This document shows positions 44,323 through 55,472 of a DNA stretch of 64,000 nt, in pieces; position 1 is the first letter of the stretch; each line of letters begins with the position of its first letter. Under the pieces are notes generated by a model. The model searched no databases. It was given only the letters and a program-made list of their open reading frames with translations, and was not told the DNA's origin. Source of the stretch: Paulinella micropora (Eukaryota > Cercozoa > Imbricatea > Euglyphida); NCBI GenBank assembly GCA_009731375.1, contig BJOX01000216.1, positions 247,050 to 311,049 of the forward strand, given 5' to 3'. Made by a program: the position numbers and the translations under genes.

Positions 44323-47300
44323 CTGGAGGGGGAAGAAGAGAGGAAGGAGAAGACTGTGAAGTTTAACCCTAAAGTCACAGTGCTTTCTAATGCTGTTGTG
44401 CAGACTGGGCCAACGCTTCCTCTATGTGAAAACAAAGATGTGGGTACACAGAGACTGCAGCCCCAAGGTAGTCTCATACCCGTTCATACAGCACGGTTAC
44501 CAATGATAACTGATGCAAATAGGAAGGCGAGACTTGCGATGGAGGCGAGGAGGCCAATGGCAGACGTATCGCCTCGGCCAAGCAAACAACCACGAACAGA
44601 CTCAATGTCTACGGTCGCGGCGGGTGGCGAGCAAAAAGACAATGTGTGTACTCAAGTACCACAAGACAATGTCGCTCAAATAGTAAACGCACCAGTACCG
44701 CAGAATAATAAAAATGTTAATGAGGTGAAGCAGGAGGAGAAGAAGGAGGAGTTGAAAAACTTAGAGACAAGACTCCAAAATTTGGAACGTAAAGTTCTTG
44801 TTCTCGCAGCCAATATACACAGGCCCGATGCTCTGTGTTATACGGAACTTTATTGTGAAACATTGAAGACAATATTAAAAGTTGGTAATGATACGATGGC
44901 GAATATTAATATTGTCGGCAGGAAGTTTTTTAATCGATACCGGGACTGGGTGGACGGAAATATGAAAAAGTCAACGGGCACTCTCAAAGGAGTGAGCAGC
45001 CGGACGGATATCACGGGAATCATCACACTGACCTTTAAATTGAAATCCGCACGAGTATACCGTATGGACCTCTATGTCGTCCCCGGTTACCACGGGTCAA
45101 TATTACTATCGTATGACCAATTGGCTACGATGGGGGCTGTGATTGATTGCGCCGCACGGCGAGTGATATATGGAGTAAAAAGAGGAGAAGAGAACGATAT
45201 TGATCCCTTCAACGCTACTGACTCTTATGAGGCTTATGAGCTGAGTCTAGCGACGGATCACAAAAAGATGGCCATCGCACATGAGGCACTTGAGGTGTAC
45301 GTTCACCCCCATGTCGTAAGACCGGATGAACTGTCCTGGACCGACAATTGGGAATCCCAAGTGTGCACTGTCACAGTTCCGACATGCCATTGGGACAAAA
45401 AGTCTATTGATGACTTAATCGAGAAGCGAAAGGAGGAGATTATATGTGTCGCACAAAGAAGCCCGTCGTTGGCGAGATTCGCGGAAGGAGTAGGAACAGA
45501 TGTCCATATTACTAACGGATACTGTTTCCATGCGAAAGTAGGAGAAGAAAAAAGGGAGGCGTTTGTACCAAGGAGAACGGGGCGAATCCCGGATACTCCA
45601 CCAGAAACTATTAAAAGTTTTATTACTGATTTCTGGGGTGACGAGCCCACGTGGCCGCGTTCACTGTCTGAAGTGAAGAAATGCTTACGGACTTTATTCG
45701 AAAATAATAAGCCGTATACTATTATCCTGCCATATAATGAGAAGGCGATATGGGCGCAGGAAATAAGGGACCGGCTTATTGATCATCCTATACCGGTACC
45801 CTCTCGCAAGCAACAGCTAGTGGTGGCTTGTCGTATGGGAACTCGTGAGCAGAGCAGTGCATACAAGCGGAAGCTCAGAGACCTCGACAAGTTGAAATTG
45901 ATACCGCAAGCATTCACATGCTTTGATGGTTTTTACACCCGTAAAGCTCCTTTGCAATACGCGAGACTCATTGACATGCTGGTGGAGCTCGGTAAAGATG
46001 ATGAGCCGGACACGGTCACGTATGAAAAGACGGGCCTAGATGATGTCTCGGAAGAGGACTTAGGCTTGGAGGAGGACAGAGAACCCCTCAAGCAGCATAA
46101 GCAGATGTCTGATGAAGATTTTCAAGAGGCGGCGCGGAAAATATTGGAAGAAGGAGTAGGCACGGAGAAGGAGAAGGAGCTTTTAAAAGCCAAATTAGAG
46201 GCGAACAAGGAAATTTTTGACCCTCCACATGCAGGTGGTGTCAAGCCTGAAGATTTCACTGCGGTTATTTACAAAATACCGGGTGCGGAGCCGTCACCGG
46301 CACCACGAAGGGCGAATTTGAGTATACATGAGGCGAAGATAGCGGAGGAGCTAGCAAGACAGCTGCTCAATGAGGACTTTATTGAGAGATCAACATCCTC
46401 AATAGTCTCACAACCGAGAATAGTGCCGAAGCCAGGAGGAGAATGGCGCCTGACAGTTAACTATGCTCGTGTTAACAAGGTGCTGGAGGAAGAGAGAAAT
46501 CCTCTCCCGACATTAGAAGAAGGAAGGAGAGTACTGCGGAATGCAAAATTCTATTCGGTCATTGACCTTAAGAATGGCTTCTGGCAGATACCACTGGAGG
46601 AAAAGTCCAGATGGCTGACGGCGTTTGTGGTGGGTATGGAAATATACCAATGGAAAGTGCTTCCGATGGGCCTCAAGCAAGCCCCAGGACTTTTCCAGAA
46701 GGCGATGCAGAAGATGTTGAGCAGTCAGTACGATGATTTGTCTGACGGTGGCTTTATGAGAAGGCGGGGACAGAAGGCGGGAGAATATGCATTTTGCTAT
46801 ATCGATGACATTATCGTATACTCTAACACAATGGAGGAGCATATCGATCATTTGTCCGATATATTCAGGCGCATCGGAGCTTTTGGCCTGAAGTGCAATC
46901 TAAAGAAGTGTCAACTTGCCAAGACGAGTGTGACATACTTAGGGTACGAGATCTCCCATAATCGAGTCTCGATATCCAAAGAGAAGAGGGAGGAGATTAT
47001 GAATCGACCGATACCGAAGAACCGCACTGAATTGCACTCATTCCTTGCGATGGCGCAATACTATAGCCAGTTTATACCCGATTGGGGTGCAACACGGGCT
47101 AAAGTGGAGAAAATGATAGATTTTGGAGACTTTGAGAAGTGGGACGAAGAGGCTTTGCAAGCGTTTCATGCGCTCAAAGATCTCATTTACAAAGACCCGA
47201 AAGACGGAGGACTGGTGTTAACGATGCCCGACTTTACGAAACAATTCGTAGTCGATACAGACGCATCTAAGTTTGCGATTGGGGCTGTATTACAACAAGA

Positions 47301-50076
47301 GGATGAGGAGAAGAAATTACGCCCAATCATGTTTATTAGTAGGAAGTTGTGTGCGGCGGAGAGAAACTATTGCACAAGGCAAAGAGAGGCGTTGGCGGTA
47401 GTATGGGCCCTCAAGAGGCTCAGAGAGTATTTGTGGGGAGGACCTCAATTTACTGTCAGAACTGATCATCATAACCTGTTATGGTTGATGAATCATGAAC
47501 AGACGGGACGGCTGGCGCGGTGGCAAGCGTTCTTGTCTTGTTTCGATTTTACAATGGTCCATCTACCGGGAAAGCGAAATGTGGTCGCTGATAGCCTCTC
47601 TAGGCTAGAGTTTAACTCAGAAGTATCGGCGTTGGTGTCCACGGTGGAGATGGAAGACTTGTCCACTGACAAGGTGTATGAGGTCAGCCACATTGAGGCG
47701 ATGGAGATGGCGAGTGGAGTCCGATATGACCGCACAGGTCTACGGTACAGTCCACAAGGCCCGGATCACGGGATATGTTGTGAGCTACATACCCAGGAGG
47801 ACGCTGAGTGGTCCTATGAGGTATATGAGAATGCGAAGGCGAACATAAGAGAGGAAGAGGAGACGCAGGAAGTTTATGCGGAGCCTCCTCAAGAGCGGAG
47901 AAGTGACCTAGACGATGACCCGGAAAGAATCGGGGTACGGCTAGAAGATGGTACTATCCATATAGCCTCGCCTACCGCATGGAGGCAACAACAGGCTCAA
48001 GATCCGGAGTTTAAAGAACTGATACAGTTATATCAGAACCCGGATGAGCTACGGATGACGAAAGCGATCAAAGATCAGATGAAGGAGATGGGATGGAGAG
48101 ATGGTCTACTGTGGTACAAGGGCCTTCACGGTCGCTATGCGTCACAGCCGGACAAATGGACCCTTTGGGTACCGGAGAGTCTGAGACGATTTATATTTGT
48201 CGCAGCCCACAATTGCCCACTTTTGGCGCATCCGGGTCGACAACGAACTCATATGTTCGTAGCGAGGCGATTCTGGTGGAAGAAGATGAAGGAGGAGATA
48301 GATCAGGCGGTGGATGCATGCATCCCGTGCAAGATAAACAAAACACCACTGAAGGCAAATTTCGGCCTGATTGGCGAATTTCCTCTTCATGCGGGGATGT
48401 TTGAGTTTATACACATTGATCATGTGGGACCTTTCCCAGAATCGAAGGATGGTTACAAATACCTCCTTACGGCTATTGACAGAGCCACCAACTATGTGTG
48501 GATCATCCCTGTCAAAGACGTTACCGGCAAGACGACGGCCGAGGCGCTGATCGATAGGATCATCTCACAGATCGGAGTACCAAGAAAGATATGTTCTGAT
48601 CGAGGCTCGGACTTTAATAACGAGGTCATCGACAAACTATCTAAGTATTACGGGATGAAATGGCAATATGTTACTGCCTATAACCCGCGAGCAAATGGGA
48701 AAATCGAGCGGGTACACAGACCCCTCAAAGCCTCGCTAAAGATGTATTGCACGAAGAAGGAGAATCAAAGAGCATGGGTCGAGGCAGCACCATCATTTGC
48801 GTTTGCAATGAACTGTCTACCCTCTACGGCGTTAGGAGGCTCGAAGAGCTCAATCTCGCCATATCAGTTAGTATATGGGCGTGAGCCTGATATCCCGACT
48901 TCGCTCCTTCACCCAAAAGACACTTGGGCGGATGCGGATGAGTTGTTTGGGATGAGACTTAGAGTGAAGATGGAGGCGGAACAAATAGTCAGGGCGCATA
49001 GAGAGGCGGAGCGCCGAAAGACTGATGCTGAAGGGGTGCGACAAGCGCACTTGGATCAGATCAAGTTCCAGGTCGGGGATATTGTACTATTGTACCATCC
49101 TCAAGTCCCGAAGGGAGTCAGCTCTAAGCTGTTCACTCACTGGAAAGGACCTTATCAGATTATGGAACAGACGGGACCTCTGAATTACAAGATCAGGGGT
49201 AGAGGGAAGGTGCAAATTGTGAATGTAAGAAGGCTGATTAAGTATGATCCCTTCTTACTGGAAGATGAATCCGTTGAGGAGGCGTTAAAACGGATGAAGG
49301 ATGATTTCAAAGAGGTGCCGCCCATCCACAAGGAGGCTGGCATAGACCAAGACGATGCTTATCGGGCACCGATAGCTGAGAAGGAGGAGAGTGAGGTGGA
49401 CAGCAAGGAGAAGACTGACCGCATAAGCGCGGTGGGGACTCAGTCCAAGTCTCCGCGAGAGCATAGCGGAAAGAAGGAGAAGATCACAGAGGCGCAGCTA
49501 AGGAGAGCGCGGAATGATCTTATCAACGACCAACCGAGGAAGGCGATGAGGTCGATGAGATCAAAGGACGTCCACCAGGAGGAGGAGGGGACGGACACTG
49601 ACCCAAACGCGGGCAACGTTGAGATTGTCCATGAGCGATGGAAGGAAGGCGATGCGATAGCAACCATCGCATGGGTGAAAAATGTTTTCTATCTGATGAG
49701 ACCAGCGGAACAACATGTCGCTGATGACACTCTCTCAGACTTATACTTGATGCGGGTCGTGGCGGTCCCACGACAGATGCGTGTCACACGGACACTCAAA
49801 ATATCATCAGCCGCAAAGATAGTACAACCGATACTCCAGTTCTGGAGAAGTATGGACCCGGTTGAGGATCCAAAGGCAAGACATTATCTGCCAGTATATA
49901 AAGACGCAAAAAGTCTCGAGACATGGGATGATACAATTACTCCCAGAGACAAGGATTACACTGCGTGGACCATTCAGACACTGCCAACAGGAGTGCTTGA
50001 TGTCCCTTTTGAATTATCGTTGCGCGGAATCCCTAATAGGATCTGGGAATTCTCGAACAGTCAAAGTTCGATCTGA
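44323..50076 (+). CDS. Gypsy pol polyprotein (protease-like, RT, RNase H, integrase, C-terminal extension)
   Basis: Counting from 44356 (residue 1): protease-like fold around residues 170-280 with NDTMANINIV where D[ST]G is expected; RT about 640-870 with FCYIDDIIVYSN (YIDD near 815); RNase H from about 960 (DTDASKFAIGAVLQQ) to DSLSRL; integrase zinc domain H...H...CIPC about 1284-1330; core D, D, E in HIDHVG (1354), CSDRGSDF (1415) and GKIERVH (1450); GPY/F at 1595 (HWKGPYQIM). About 270 further residues form an extension ending in FELSLRGIPNRIWEF, of unknown function. Expression most likely by readthrough of the gag TGA. No lesion seen. Confidence 0.88.
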   Translation: MEGEEERKEKTVKFNPKVTVLSNAVVQTGPTLPLCENKDVGTQRLQPQGSLIPVHTARLPMITDANRKARLAMEARRPMADVSPRPSKQPRTDSMSTVAAGGEQKDNVCTQVPQDNVAQIVNAPVPQNNKNVNEVKQEEKKEELKNLETRLQNLERKVLVLAANIHRPDALCYTELYCETLKTILKVGNDTMANINIVGRKFFNRYRDWVDGNMKKSTGTLKGVSSRTDITGIITLTFKLKSARVYRMDLYVVPGYHGSILLSYDQLATMGAVIDCAARRVIYGVKRGEENDIDPFNATDSYEAYELSLATDHKKMAIAHEALEVYVHPHVVRPDELSWTDNWESQVCTVTVPTCHWDKKSIDDLIEKRKEEIICVAQRSPSLARFAEGVGTDVHITNGYCFHAKVGEEKREAFVPRRTGRIPDTPPETIKSFITDFWGDEPTWPRSLSEVKKCLRTLFENNKPYTIILPYNEKAIWAQEIRDRLIDHPIPVPSRKQQLVVACRMGTREQSSAYKRKLRDLDKLKLIPQAFTCFDGFYTRKAPLQYARLIDMLVELGKDDEPDTVTYEKTGLDDVSEEDLGLEEDREPLKQHKQMSDEDFQEAARKILEEGVGTEKEKELLKAKLEANKEIFDPPHAGGVKPEDFTAVIYKIPGAEPSPAPRRANLSIHEAKIAEELARQLLNEDFIERSTSSIVSQPRIVPKPGGEWRLTVNYARVNKVLEEERNPLPTLEEGRRVLRNAKFYSVIDLKNGFWQIPLEEKSRWLTAFVVGMEIYQWKVLPMGLKQAPGLFQKAMQKMLSSQYDDLSDGGFMRRRGQKAGEYAFCYIDDIIVYSNTMEEHIDHLSDIFRRIGAFGLKCNLKKCQLAKTSVTYLGYEISHNRVSISKEKREEIMNRPIPKNRTELHSFLAMAQYYSQFIPDWGATRAKVEKMIDFGDFEKWDEEALQAFHALKDLIYKDPKDGGLVLTMPDFTKQFVVDTDASKFAIGAVLQQEDEEKKLRPIMFISRKLCAAERNYCTRQREALAVVWALKRLREYLWGGPQFTVRTDHHNLLWLMNHEQTGRLARWQAFLSCFDFTMVHLPGKRNVVADSLSRLEFNSEVSALVSTVEMEDLSTDKVYEVSHIEAMEMASGVRYDRTGLRYSPQGPDHGICCELHTQEDAEWSYEVYENAKANIREEEETQEVYAEPPQERRSDLDDDPERIGVRLEDGTIHIASPTAWRQQQAQDPEFKELIQLYQNPDELRMTKAIKDQMKEMGWRDGLLWYKGLHGRYASQPDKWTLWVPESLRRFIFVAAHNCPLLAHPGRQRTHMFVARRFWWKKMKEEIDQAVDACIPCKINKTPLKANFGLIGEFPLHAGMFEFIHIDHVGPFPESKDGYKYLLTAIDRATNYVWIIPVKDVTGKTTAEALIDRIISQIGVPRKICSDRGSDFNNEVIDKLSKYYGMKWQYVTAYNPRANGKIERVHRPLKASLKMYCTKKENQRAWVEAAPSFAFAMNCLPSTALGGSKSSISPYQLVYGREPDIPTSLLHPKDTWADADELFGMRLRVKMEAEQIVRAHREAERRKTDAEGVRQAHLDQIKFQVGDIVLLYHPQVPKGVSSKLFTHWKGPYQIMEQTGPLNYKIRGRGKVQIVNVRRLIKYDPFLLEDESVEEALKRMKDDFKEVPPIHKEAGIDQDDAYRAPIAEKEESEVDSKEKTDRISAVGTQSKSPREHSGKKEKITEAQLRRARNDLINDQPRKAMRSMRSKDVHQEEEGTDTDPNAGNVEIVHERWKEGDAIATIAWVKNVFYLMRPAEQHVADDTLSDLYLMRVVAVPRQMRVTRTLKISSAAKIVQPILQFWRSMDPVEDPKARHYLPVYKDAKSLETWDDTITPRDKDYTAWTIQTLPTGVLDVPFELSLRGIPNRIWEFSNSQSSI

Positions 50077-50980
50077 CTTTTGTTGGTGGTCCTCCACCAG
50101 GCAAAGAAATCCGCGCCAGACGACGAAGGCAGTGACAAAGAAACTATTTTTCTTTATGCGTCTCAAATAAACTGATTGATTGCCCACGGCGTATCATGAT
50201 TTGATCATGCATCATCAGTTATCAATATGAATATTAAAAAGACTCAGTGATATAACTTGGCATTCGATCGCAACATACGAGTGCGAAAGGTCGATCGACG
50301 ATGATACTACACCGTATACGGGGATCGCTAGTGTATTGAGCGATGGTGTTCCCGGGTATGACCCTTTCCAAGTCCTGGGATGATGTTCTCGAAAATGAAA
50401 TGTTCTCTGAAACTTTCATTAAATTATTTTTTACGATAGATTATATACTGTCGTACCTGAGCACGGTCAATCTCTACTTGTGTCGGTATATCGCAGGGTC
50501 GGGTACATACACCTCGACTTCGGATATAGCTATTAGGACTGGCCCCCTAATACTATATCATAGGATATCCGCCTTATACAAGGGTATGTCATTAAAAAAG
50601 ACAATGTACTTACGATCTCCCTGTGAATAATAATAATAATAATGATAATGATAAGAAGAAGAAGGAGATCAAAGGGGGAATCGTACTACAGCACCACGTT
50701 GCTTGTATTTTTTTTATTAATAGTACGTTTGTTCTTGACATACTGCCGAAAAAAAAAAAAAAAAAAAAAAAAAATTGAGGGGAAGGAGTTCAAAATTTAC
50801 AAGAAAGGCTAGAGAATCCGCTTTGACGTGCCGTATGAGGATATATTTATCGTCTTTTAGCGTCTATCCGTGGGTCGATGCGCTGTGTGGCATGACTCCA
50901 TAGCGCATACTATTTGCAGAAAGAAATCAGAAGGTGTATGACGAAAATGCTATTTCCGTCATAAAATCGGGAGGGGGTAC
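50077..50980 (+). other. Gypsy 3' untranslated region
   Basis: Contains a 95-aa open frame (50343-50630) without recognisable features, AAT repeats near 50625, a run of 26 A (50749-50774) and a terminal polypurine tract. No env-like gene. Confidence 0.6.
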
Positions 50981-51217
50981 TGTAGGCATCACCCCCCGGA
51001 TAGCCGGTAAAAAATACCTTTTCCTGGTGACAGGTGCACCAGCTTGTTTTTCAGTATTATTTGTCCGGATTGGACCTGATGCCATTTTATTCCTGGTCTG
51101 TTGCCGTTTTCCTTTTTGGCTTCACTGAGCTAATACAACGAGACATCATTCTCATTCTTGAGGACTGTGTTTGGTTGTATTACCGACTTTTTACGAGCTA
51201 TCGTTGGGGGCATTACA
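50981..51217 (+). repeat. Gypsy 3' LTR
   Basis: 237 bp, same as the 5' LTR; abuts a minus-strand copia frame. Confidence 0.9.
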
Positions 51218-53385
51218 GTTTCCGTAGCTATTCTTCTTTCGTATCCTATCTCCTTGAGTTCCGATTTAGTGAGATGATTTGAAGGGGACATCCACTTATT
51301 CGGGAATCGACCATACTGACTGCTGTCTGGGTTTGTCCAATCTCCCGGAGTATGTTCAAAGGATTCATCTTCCTCATCTTCTCTCTCTGATCGGTCAGTT
51401 CTTGCTGTCTCATTTACTCCATCGTTTACGCTCTCACTCTGACTAGCTTCTGTTGGTGCTGGGCTAACTGGCTGAGCACTATCCATTTTGACTACATGAG
51501 GTGATCTAGGCCTATCACTGTTCACGCATAAGGCCATAGTTCCTACCTTGAGTTCGTCAGCTGGGATTTGATCAGAGATCTCTGTTAGATGAGGGGGCAC
51601 GGGACATCCATCTTTATCCCTAGCGATCCCACTATACACTCTATCATACATTATTGGATCTCTTATCTCCGCTAATGCTGCTACCATGAGAGATTTTGCT
51701 TCGTCAGTCATCAAATGGCTCTTTTTTGAGTCAGGTCTGAGTTTGGGTTTGTGAAACACATAGTTCTTAAACCTCAGCAACCTCCAGGCTGCGCTTGTTC
51801 CAGGACCTCCCCGTCTAGCTAAGCCTAGAGTCCATTTGCATCTCTTTCCTGTATCCCTAACTATGCCTTCACATCGCTTGTTGTCTGGGATCAAGAACTC
51901 CTCTGGGGATTCTATCTTTCTCGATCTCCTACTTTAGCATAGTTTAGATTAACTGGTTCAATGGGGACTGTGTCAGGGGGGACAACCCTAAATTACTCTG
52001 TTAATACTAAAGAAAGATCTCTCCCTAAATGCCTACTCTGAGCTTCAATCAAAGGTATTTCAGCAGAAAGTCACTTGAGAAGTATGGGACATGATGCTAG
52101 GATCTATCCCTCTGAATTCTTGTGGGGGTCTAGTTAAGGGTTTAACTGTCTGTTGAGTGAGGGGAATGGGGATAGGAATAGGGTTTGTCTGAGGTCCCTT
52201 CTTGCTCTCCCTCTTCTTTATCTCGACATTCATATGCACCCTCTGAATGAGTTGTAGTGAATCGTCGGGTTCATCATTTTCGTCATCTTTCTGACTCTCA
52301 TGATCTGACTGTTCTGACTCTACGTCCTCATTGTCCTGTTGACCTACGGACTCTCTTTCATCCTGTGATAACTCACTCTCTTCTTTTTCCTGCTCCTCAC
52401 CTACACAAATGAACTTCCCTTTCCTAGGTCCTTTTTCTGTTCATTCTGCTACCTTTTCTTGGTTTGTGCTTAGAGTTAGGTTTTTCAAAAGAGCTGTCTT
52501 TGTGAGTGGGCTTTTTGGGTCTGTCAGTGTATTTTGGCTTGCCTGTCGTTCCCTGTCTAGAAGTTATGCTTTTAGTAAAAGAACATTCAGCTCCTGTATG
52601 TCTGACACCTCTTTTGCCTTCTCTACAATCTGTTCTAGCACATCGAGAAGTACATTCATAACACATGTGTCCAGCTTGCTTGTCAAGTTGCAGCAGTAGC
52701 ATTTTAATTCAGAATCTTTCGTCGTCGAAACTGTGTTAAATACTACCTGTTTGCCTCTCTGGGGTGTTATCACTTCTCTTTACAATTTTTTCGTTGTTGT
52801 GTTCCTGTGCTACCTGAACTATCTTCAGGGTTACCTGTTTCCAGTCCATCTTGCATCCATATGTTGCCATGTTGTGTACAAAGTTGACATAGGGTCTAGG
52901 TGTTGCAGTAACCTAAATAACTTCTTACATTTCTTGTAGTCTGACTCAGGCCTACCTTCGTCTATCTCAACCTGTCTGACTAGTGTCTTGTATTTTGTTA
53001 GCCATGTCTCTACTCTATTCATAGAACTTGGCCCCTGCATAGCATCTAGCTTGTCAATGCTACTTGCCTTTGCTATTTCGTCTAACCCCCTATACTTGTC
53101 AACAATGGCTTTCCGGCATTTGGCAGGATCACCTTCTGCTTCTGGCAACAATGCCATAGCGTCCGGATTCTGCTAGCAGAAGGAAATAAGATATGCTAGC
53201 AGCTCATCTTTTAGCTCTCTTCTTTTCCTCGTGATTTCGTTCTTGTCCTCTTCCTTCCTAAGACTTTCTTCTTCATCTATCTCTCTTTGTGTCACAGACA
53301 AAGACGGTGACTTTTTAGCAGCAGATGGTGACGGTGCAGACTCACTCTTGAAAGCACTAAGGAGTATAGTTGGTCTTCCTTCCAA
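51218..53385 (-). pseudogene. Copia gag-pro region, minus strand, degenerate
   Basis: Reading down from 53385: an acidic/basic gag head; gag core AIVDKYRGLDEIAKASSIDK, VETWLTKYKTLVRQVEI, FRLLQHLDPMSTLYTTW (53157-52831); a Cys-rich zinc region around HMCYECTSRCARTDC (52700-52560); a Lys/Pro-rich linker; and a frame starting IPDNKRCEGIVRDTGKRC (51894) with an acidic Ser-rich tail. The gypsy LTR cuts it at 51218. Several frame changes. The RC...GKRC segment also occurs at 16840 on the other strand. Confidence 0.6.
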
Positions 53386-54086
53386 GCAATTAATTAACTG
53401 TGGGTTAATTATTCTGAGTAAGTGTAACAGCTGACATAGTGCCGGATGTTAACTTGAATAATTGTTTTGCGCTGAGGTACTTTGATCAAAGTTTTACGAG
53501 GAGATAATGAAATTTAATCAATGGTCAAAATTGATATTAATTTATATACCACAAGTTTTCTAGATTCAATAAATACCATAAATATTACTCTGAGTTTATG
53601 ACCACAATTTATGGTGATGATGCATTACGGCCCGATATGATTAAACCGGTAACAGATATGGAATAATGGTAATATTATTGTAACGATTAATAAATATGAT
53701 AAGAAAACATGTAAATAGGTAATAAATATGATCAGATCAAATGTAAATGTTATGTCGTGAAAATGACTAAATATATGGTATGAATATATTGTAAATATGA
53801 TCGCTTACTCTCCCCCTCGGCATAACATGTGCATTTATAAATATGTAATGATAACGTGTGACTGAATGTATTGTTATGTATGGATTAATATATGTACATG
53901 TCAAACTGTGTTTAACACCGAAAATAAAAATAAATGAGCCGAAGCTCGCATCAAAGGATGCAGGTCCTTACCGCGTTGTAGTAAGTCTGATTAGATCCAT
54001 CCTAAGTGTTAAGTAAATTACTCATGATCGCACTAAGGCTTGAAGCCTGGGATTACGTTTGTAAATAAGACAGTAAACTGTGTGAT
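53386..54086. repeat. Probable copia LTR between RNase H and gag
   Basis: AT-rich and gene-free. At about 53810-53825, minus-strand reading gives GAGGGGGAG, a polypurine tract downstream of the RNase H frame, so the DNA from there to the gag head at 53385 would be an LTR serving both neighbours. Confidence 0.45.
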
Positions 54087-55088
54087 TCATTCTAAATATC
54101 GCGGAGTGTGCAACGGCTTCGTCAACACGTCGGCGATGTTGTCCTTTGTTGGTATATGTTGCACGTTGACTTCGCCTGCTCGGACGCGTTCGACCACGTA
54201 ATGGTGTTTGATGTCAAGGTGCCGCGTTCGTTCCGTCGCCATGCCGTTGGTCGCGTGGAGAACAGCTCCCCGGTTGTCGTTGTTGATTGTGATCGGCGCG
54301 GGGAGAGGTATGCCAATGTTTTGGCACATATGCAAGATTGCAATAGCTGTACGGCATGTTGCTGAATTTGCAATCGCTTCGGCGTCCTGCGTCGATAGAG
54401 CAACCGTTTGTTGTCGTTTGGAGCTCCACGCAATAGGTCCGGTTGTCATGTGTAACTGTCCCGTCCTCGATCGGCGGGTGTATTCGCATCCACCAAGGTT
54501 GCTATCTGAGAAGGCGATGAGTTCGTAAGATCGTGTGCGGAAGGGATAGAATATTCCCCTTGGTGTTCGTAGGAAGCGTAGGACGCGTGCGATCGCAGAA
54601 TGGGCGACGTCAGGTTTCTTCGCGGCTAGCACAGCGGCGTGGTTGACAGCGAAAGCGATTGCAGGTTGTGTCTGCGTAGCGGGCCAAAGAAGCGCTCCGA
54701 GCAATCGCGGTAGCGAATATTTGCGCAGTGTTGCGTCTTTGTTTGCTGGCGCCGGGTCGACCGTTGCTGATGGTGTTGCTGCTGGTTTGGCATTCTGGAA
54801 TCCAAAGTCCCTATGTATGCCCTTTATGTATTCGTGTTGGTGTAGGAGTATGCCTTCCACTGTTCTAACAAATTGCAGTCCGCAAAATGTTCTAACTGGG
54901 CCTAAATTTTTAACTCTGAATGACTTGGTTAGTATGGTGAAAAGGTGATAATGTTCTTCACTATACTTATGAAAAGTAAGTAAGTCATCTGTCCGTAACA
55001 GTAGGTAGGCACGGTGTCTTCTGTGCTTTGAATTTTGAAACAAAGCACGTGCTGCACGGTGTCTTCGAGCACAGGCTATGAATGCCAT
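54087..55088 (-). pseudogene. Copia RT C-terminal part and RNase H, minus strand
   Basis: 333 aa open frame: YLLLRTDDLLTF (RT YVDD region altered to LRTDD), then KNLGPVRTFCGLQFVRTVEG, the copia 'A-T-P-S' bridge, LLGALLWPATQTQPAIAFAV, and a full RNase H (FSDSNLGGCEYTRRSRTGQL, STQDAEAIANSATCRTAIAI, INNDNRGAVLHATNG, TRHLDIKHHYV, KDNIADVLTK). The RT N-terminal half is cut off by the border with element B, so it is a truncated copy. Confidence 0.85.
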
Positions 55089-55162
55089 AAAAAACGGGGA
55101 GGGAAGGGGGGGGGTTTTGTGGTCCCCACATCACCCCCCCCTTTTTATCGTCCTGAATTTTG
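55089..55162. other. Junction of copia relic and PLV element B
   Basis: GGGGAGGGAAGGGGGGGG and a C7 run mark the change from GC-richer copia sequence to AT-rich viral sequence. No terminal inverted repeat was found here by eye. Confidence 0.4.
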
Positions 55163-55345
55163 CTATCGTTTGCCATTTTTGCCATATTCGTTCATATAAG
55201 GGCGATAACAGCATAAATCCCCATTTTTTACACGGGTAGTATAGGGTCGCACTTCGGGACAAATTTTCACGACACGCCCCCCGCCACAGGGACACACACC
55301 AAAGGAAATGAGCCCAACAAAAAACAAAAAGGTAATTGAATTCAT
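55163..55345 (-). CDS. Small secreted Cys-rich protein candidate
   Basis: 60 aa from the ATG at 55345 (the frame opens further with a TTG). MNSITFLFFVGLISFGVCPCGGG is a signal-like start; four or five Cys follow (CPC, C, CC). It has no homologue in this window. Small size and terminal position make it uncertain. Confidence 0.35.
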   Translation of the reverse strand: MNSITFLFFVGLISFGVCPCGGGRVVKICPEVRPYTTRVKNGDLCCYRPYMNEYGKNGKR

Positions 55346-55472
55346 CAGCAAATACTTCAACTATACGATTATACCAAAATCGTCTAATCGTGTAATTGTT
55401 TTTTTCTCCGTCGTTAGTTTCAGTTTTTTTTGTCGCACTTCGGCTTAAAAATCAAGACACATTTTCTACAAA

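Larger units (their letters stand above)
40597..51217 (+). mobile_element. Ty3/gypsy LTR retrotransposon, apparently intact
   Basis: 237-bp LTRs (40597-40833 and 50981-51217) begin TG and end CA and look identical. Inside are a 900-aa gag and a 1,906-aa pol with protease-like, RT, RNase H, zinc-binding integrase and GPY/F parts in gypsy order, with no lesions. GGGAGGGGGTAC precedes the 3' LTR as polypurine tract. No target duplication: left flank AAATA, right flank GTTTC. Young age inferred from the identical LTRs and open frames. Confidence 0.9.

Noticed and set aside
50343-50630. 95-aa frame in the gypsy 3' region as an env-like gene
   Set aside because: No signal peptide, transmembrane anchor or glycoprotein features.
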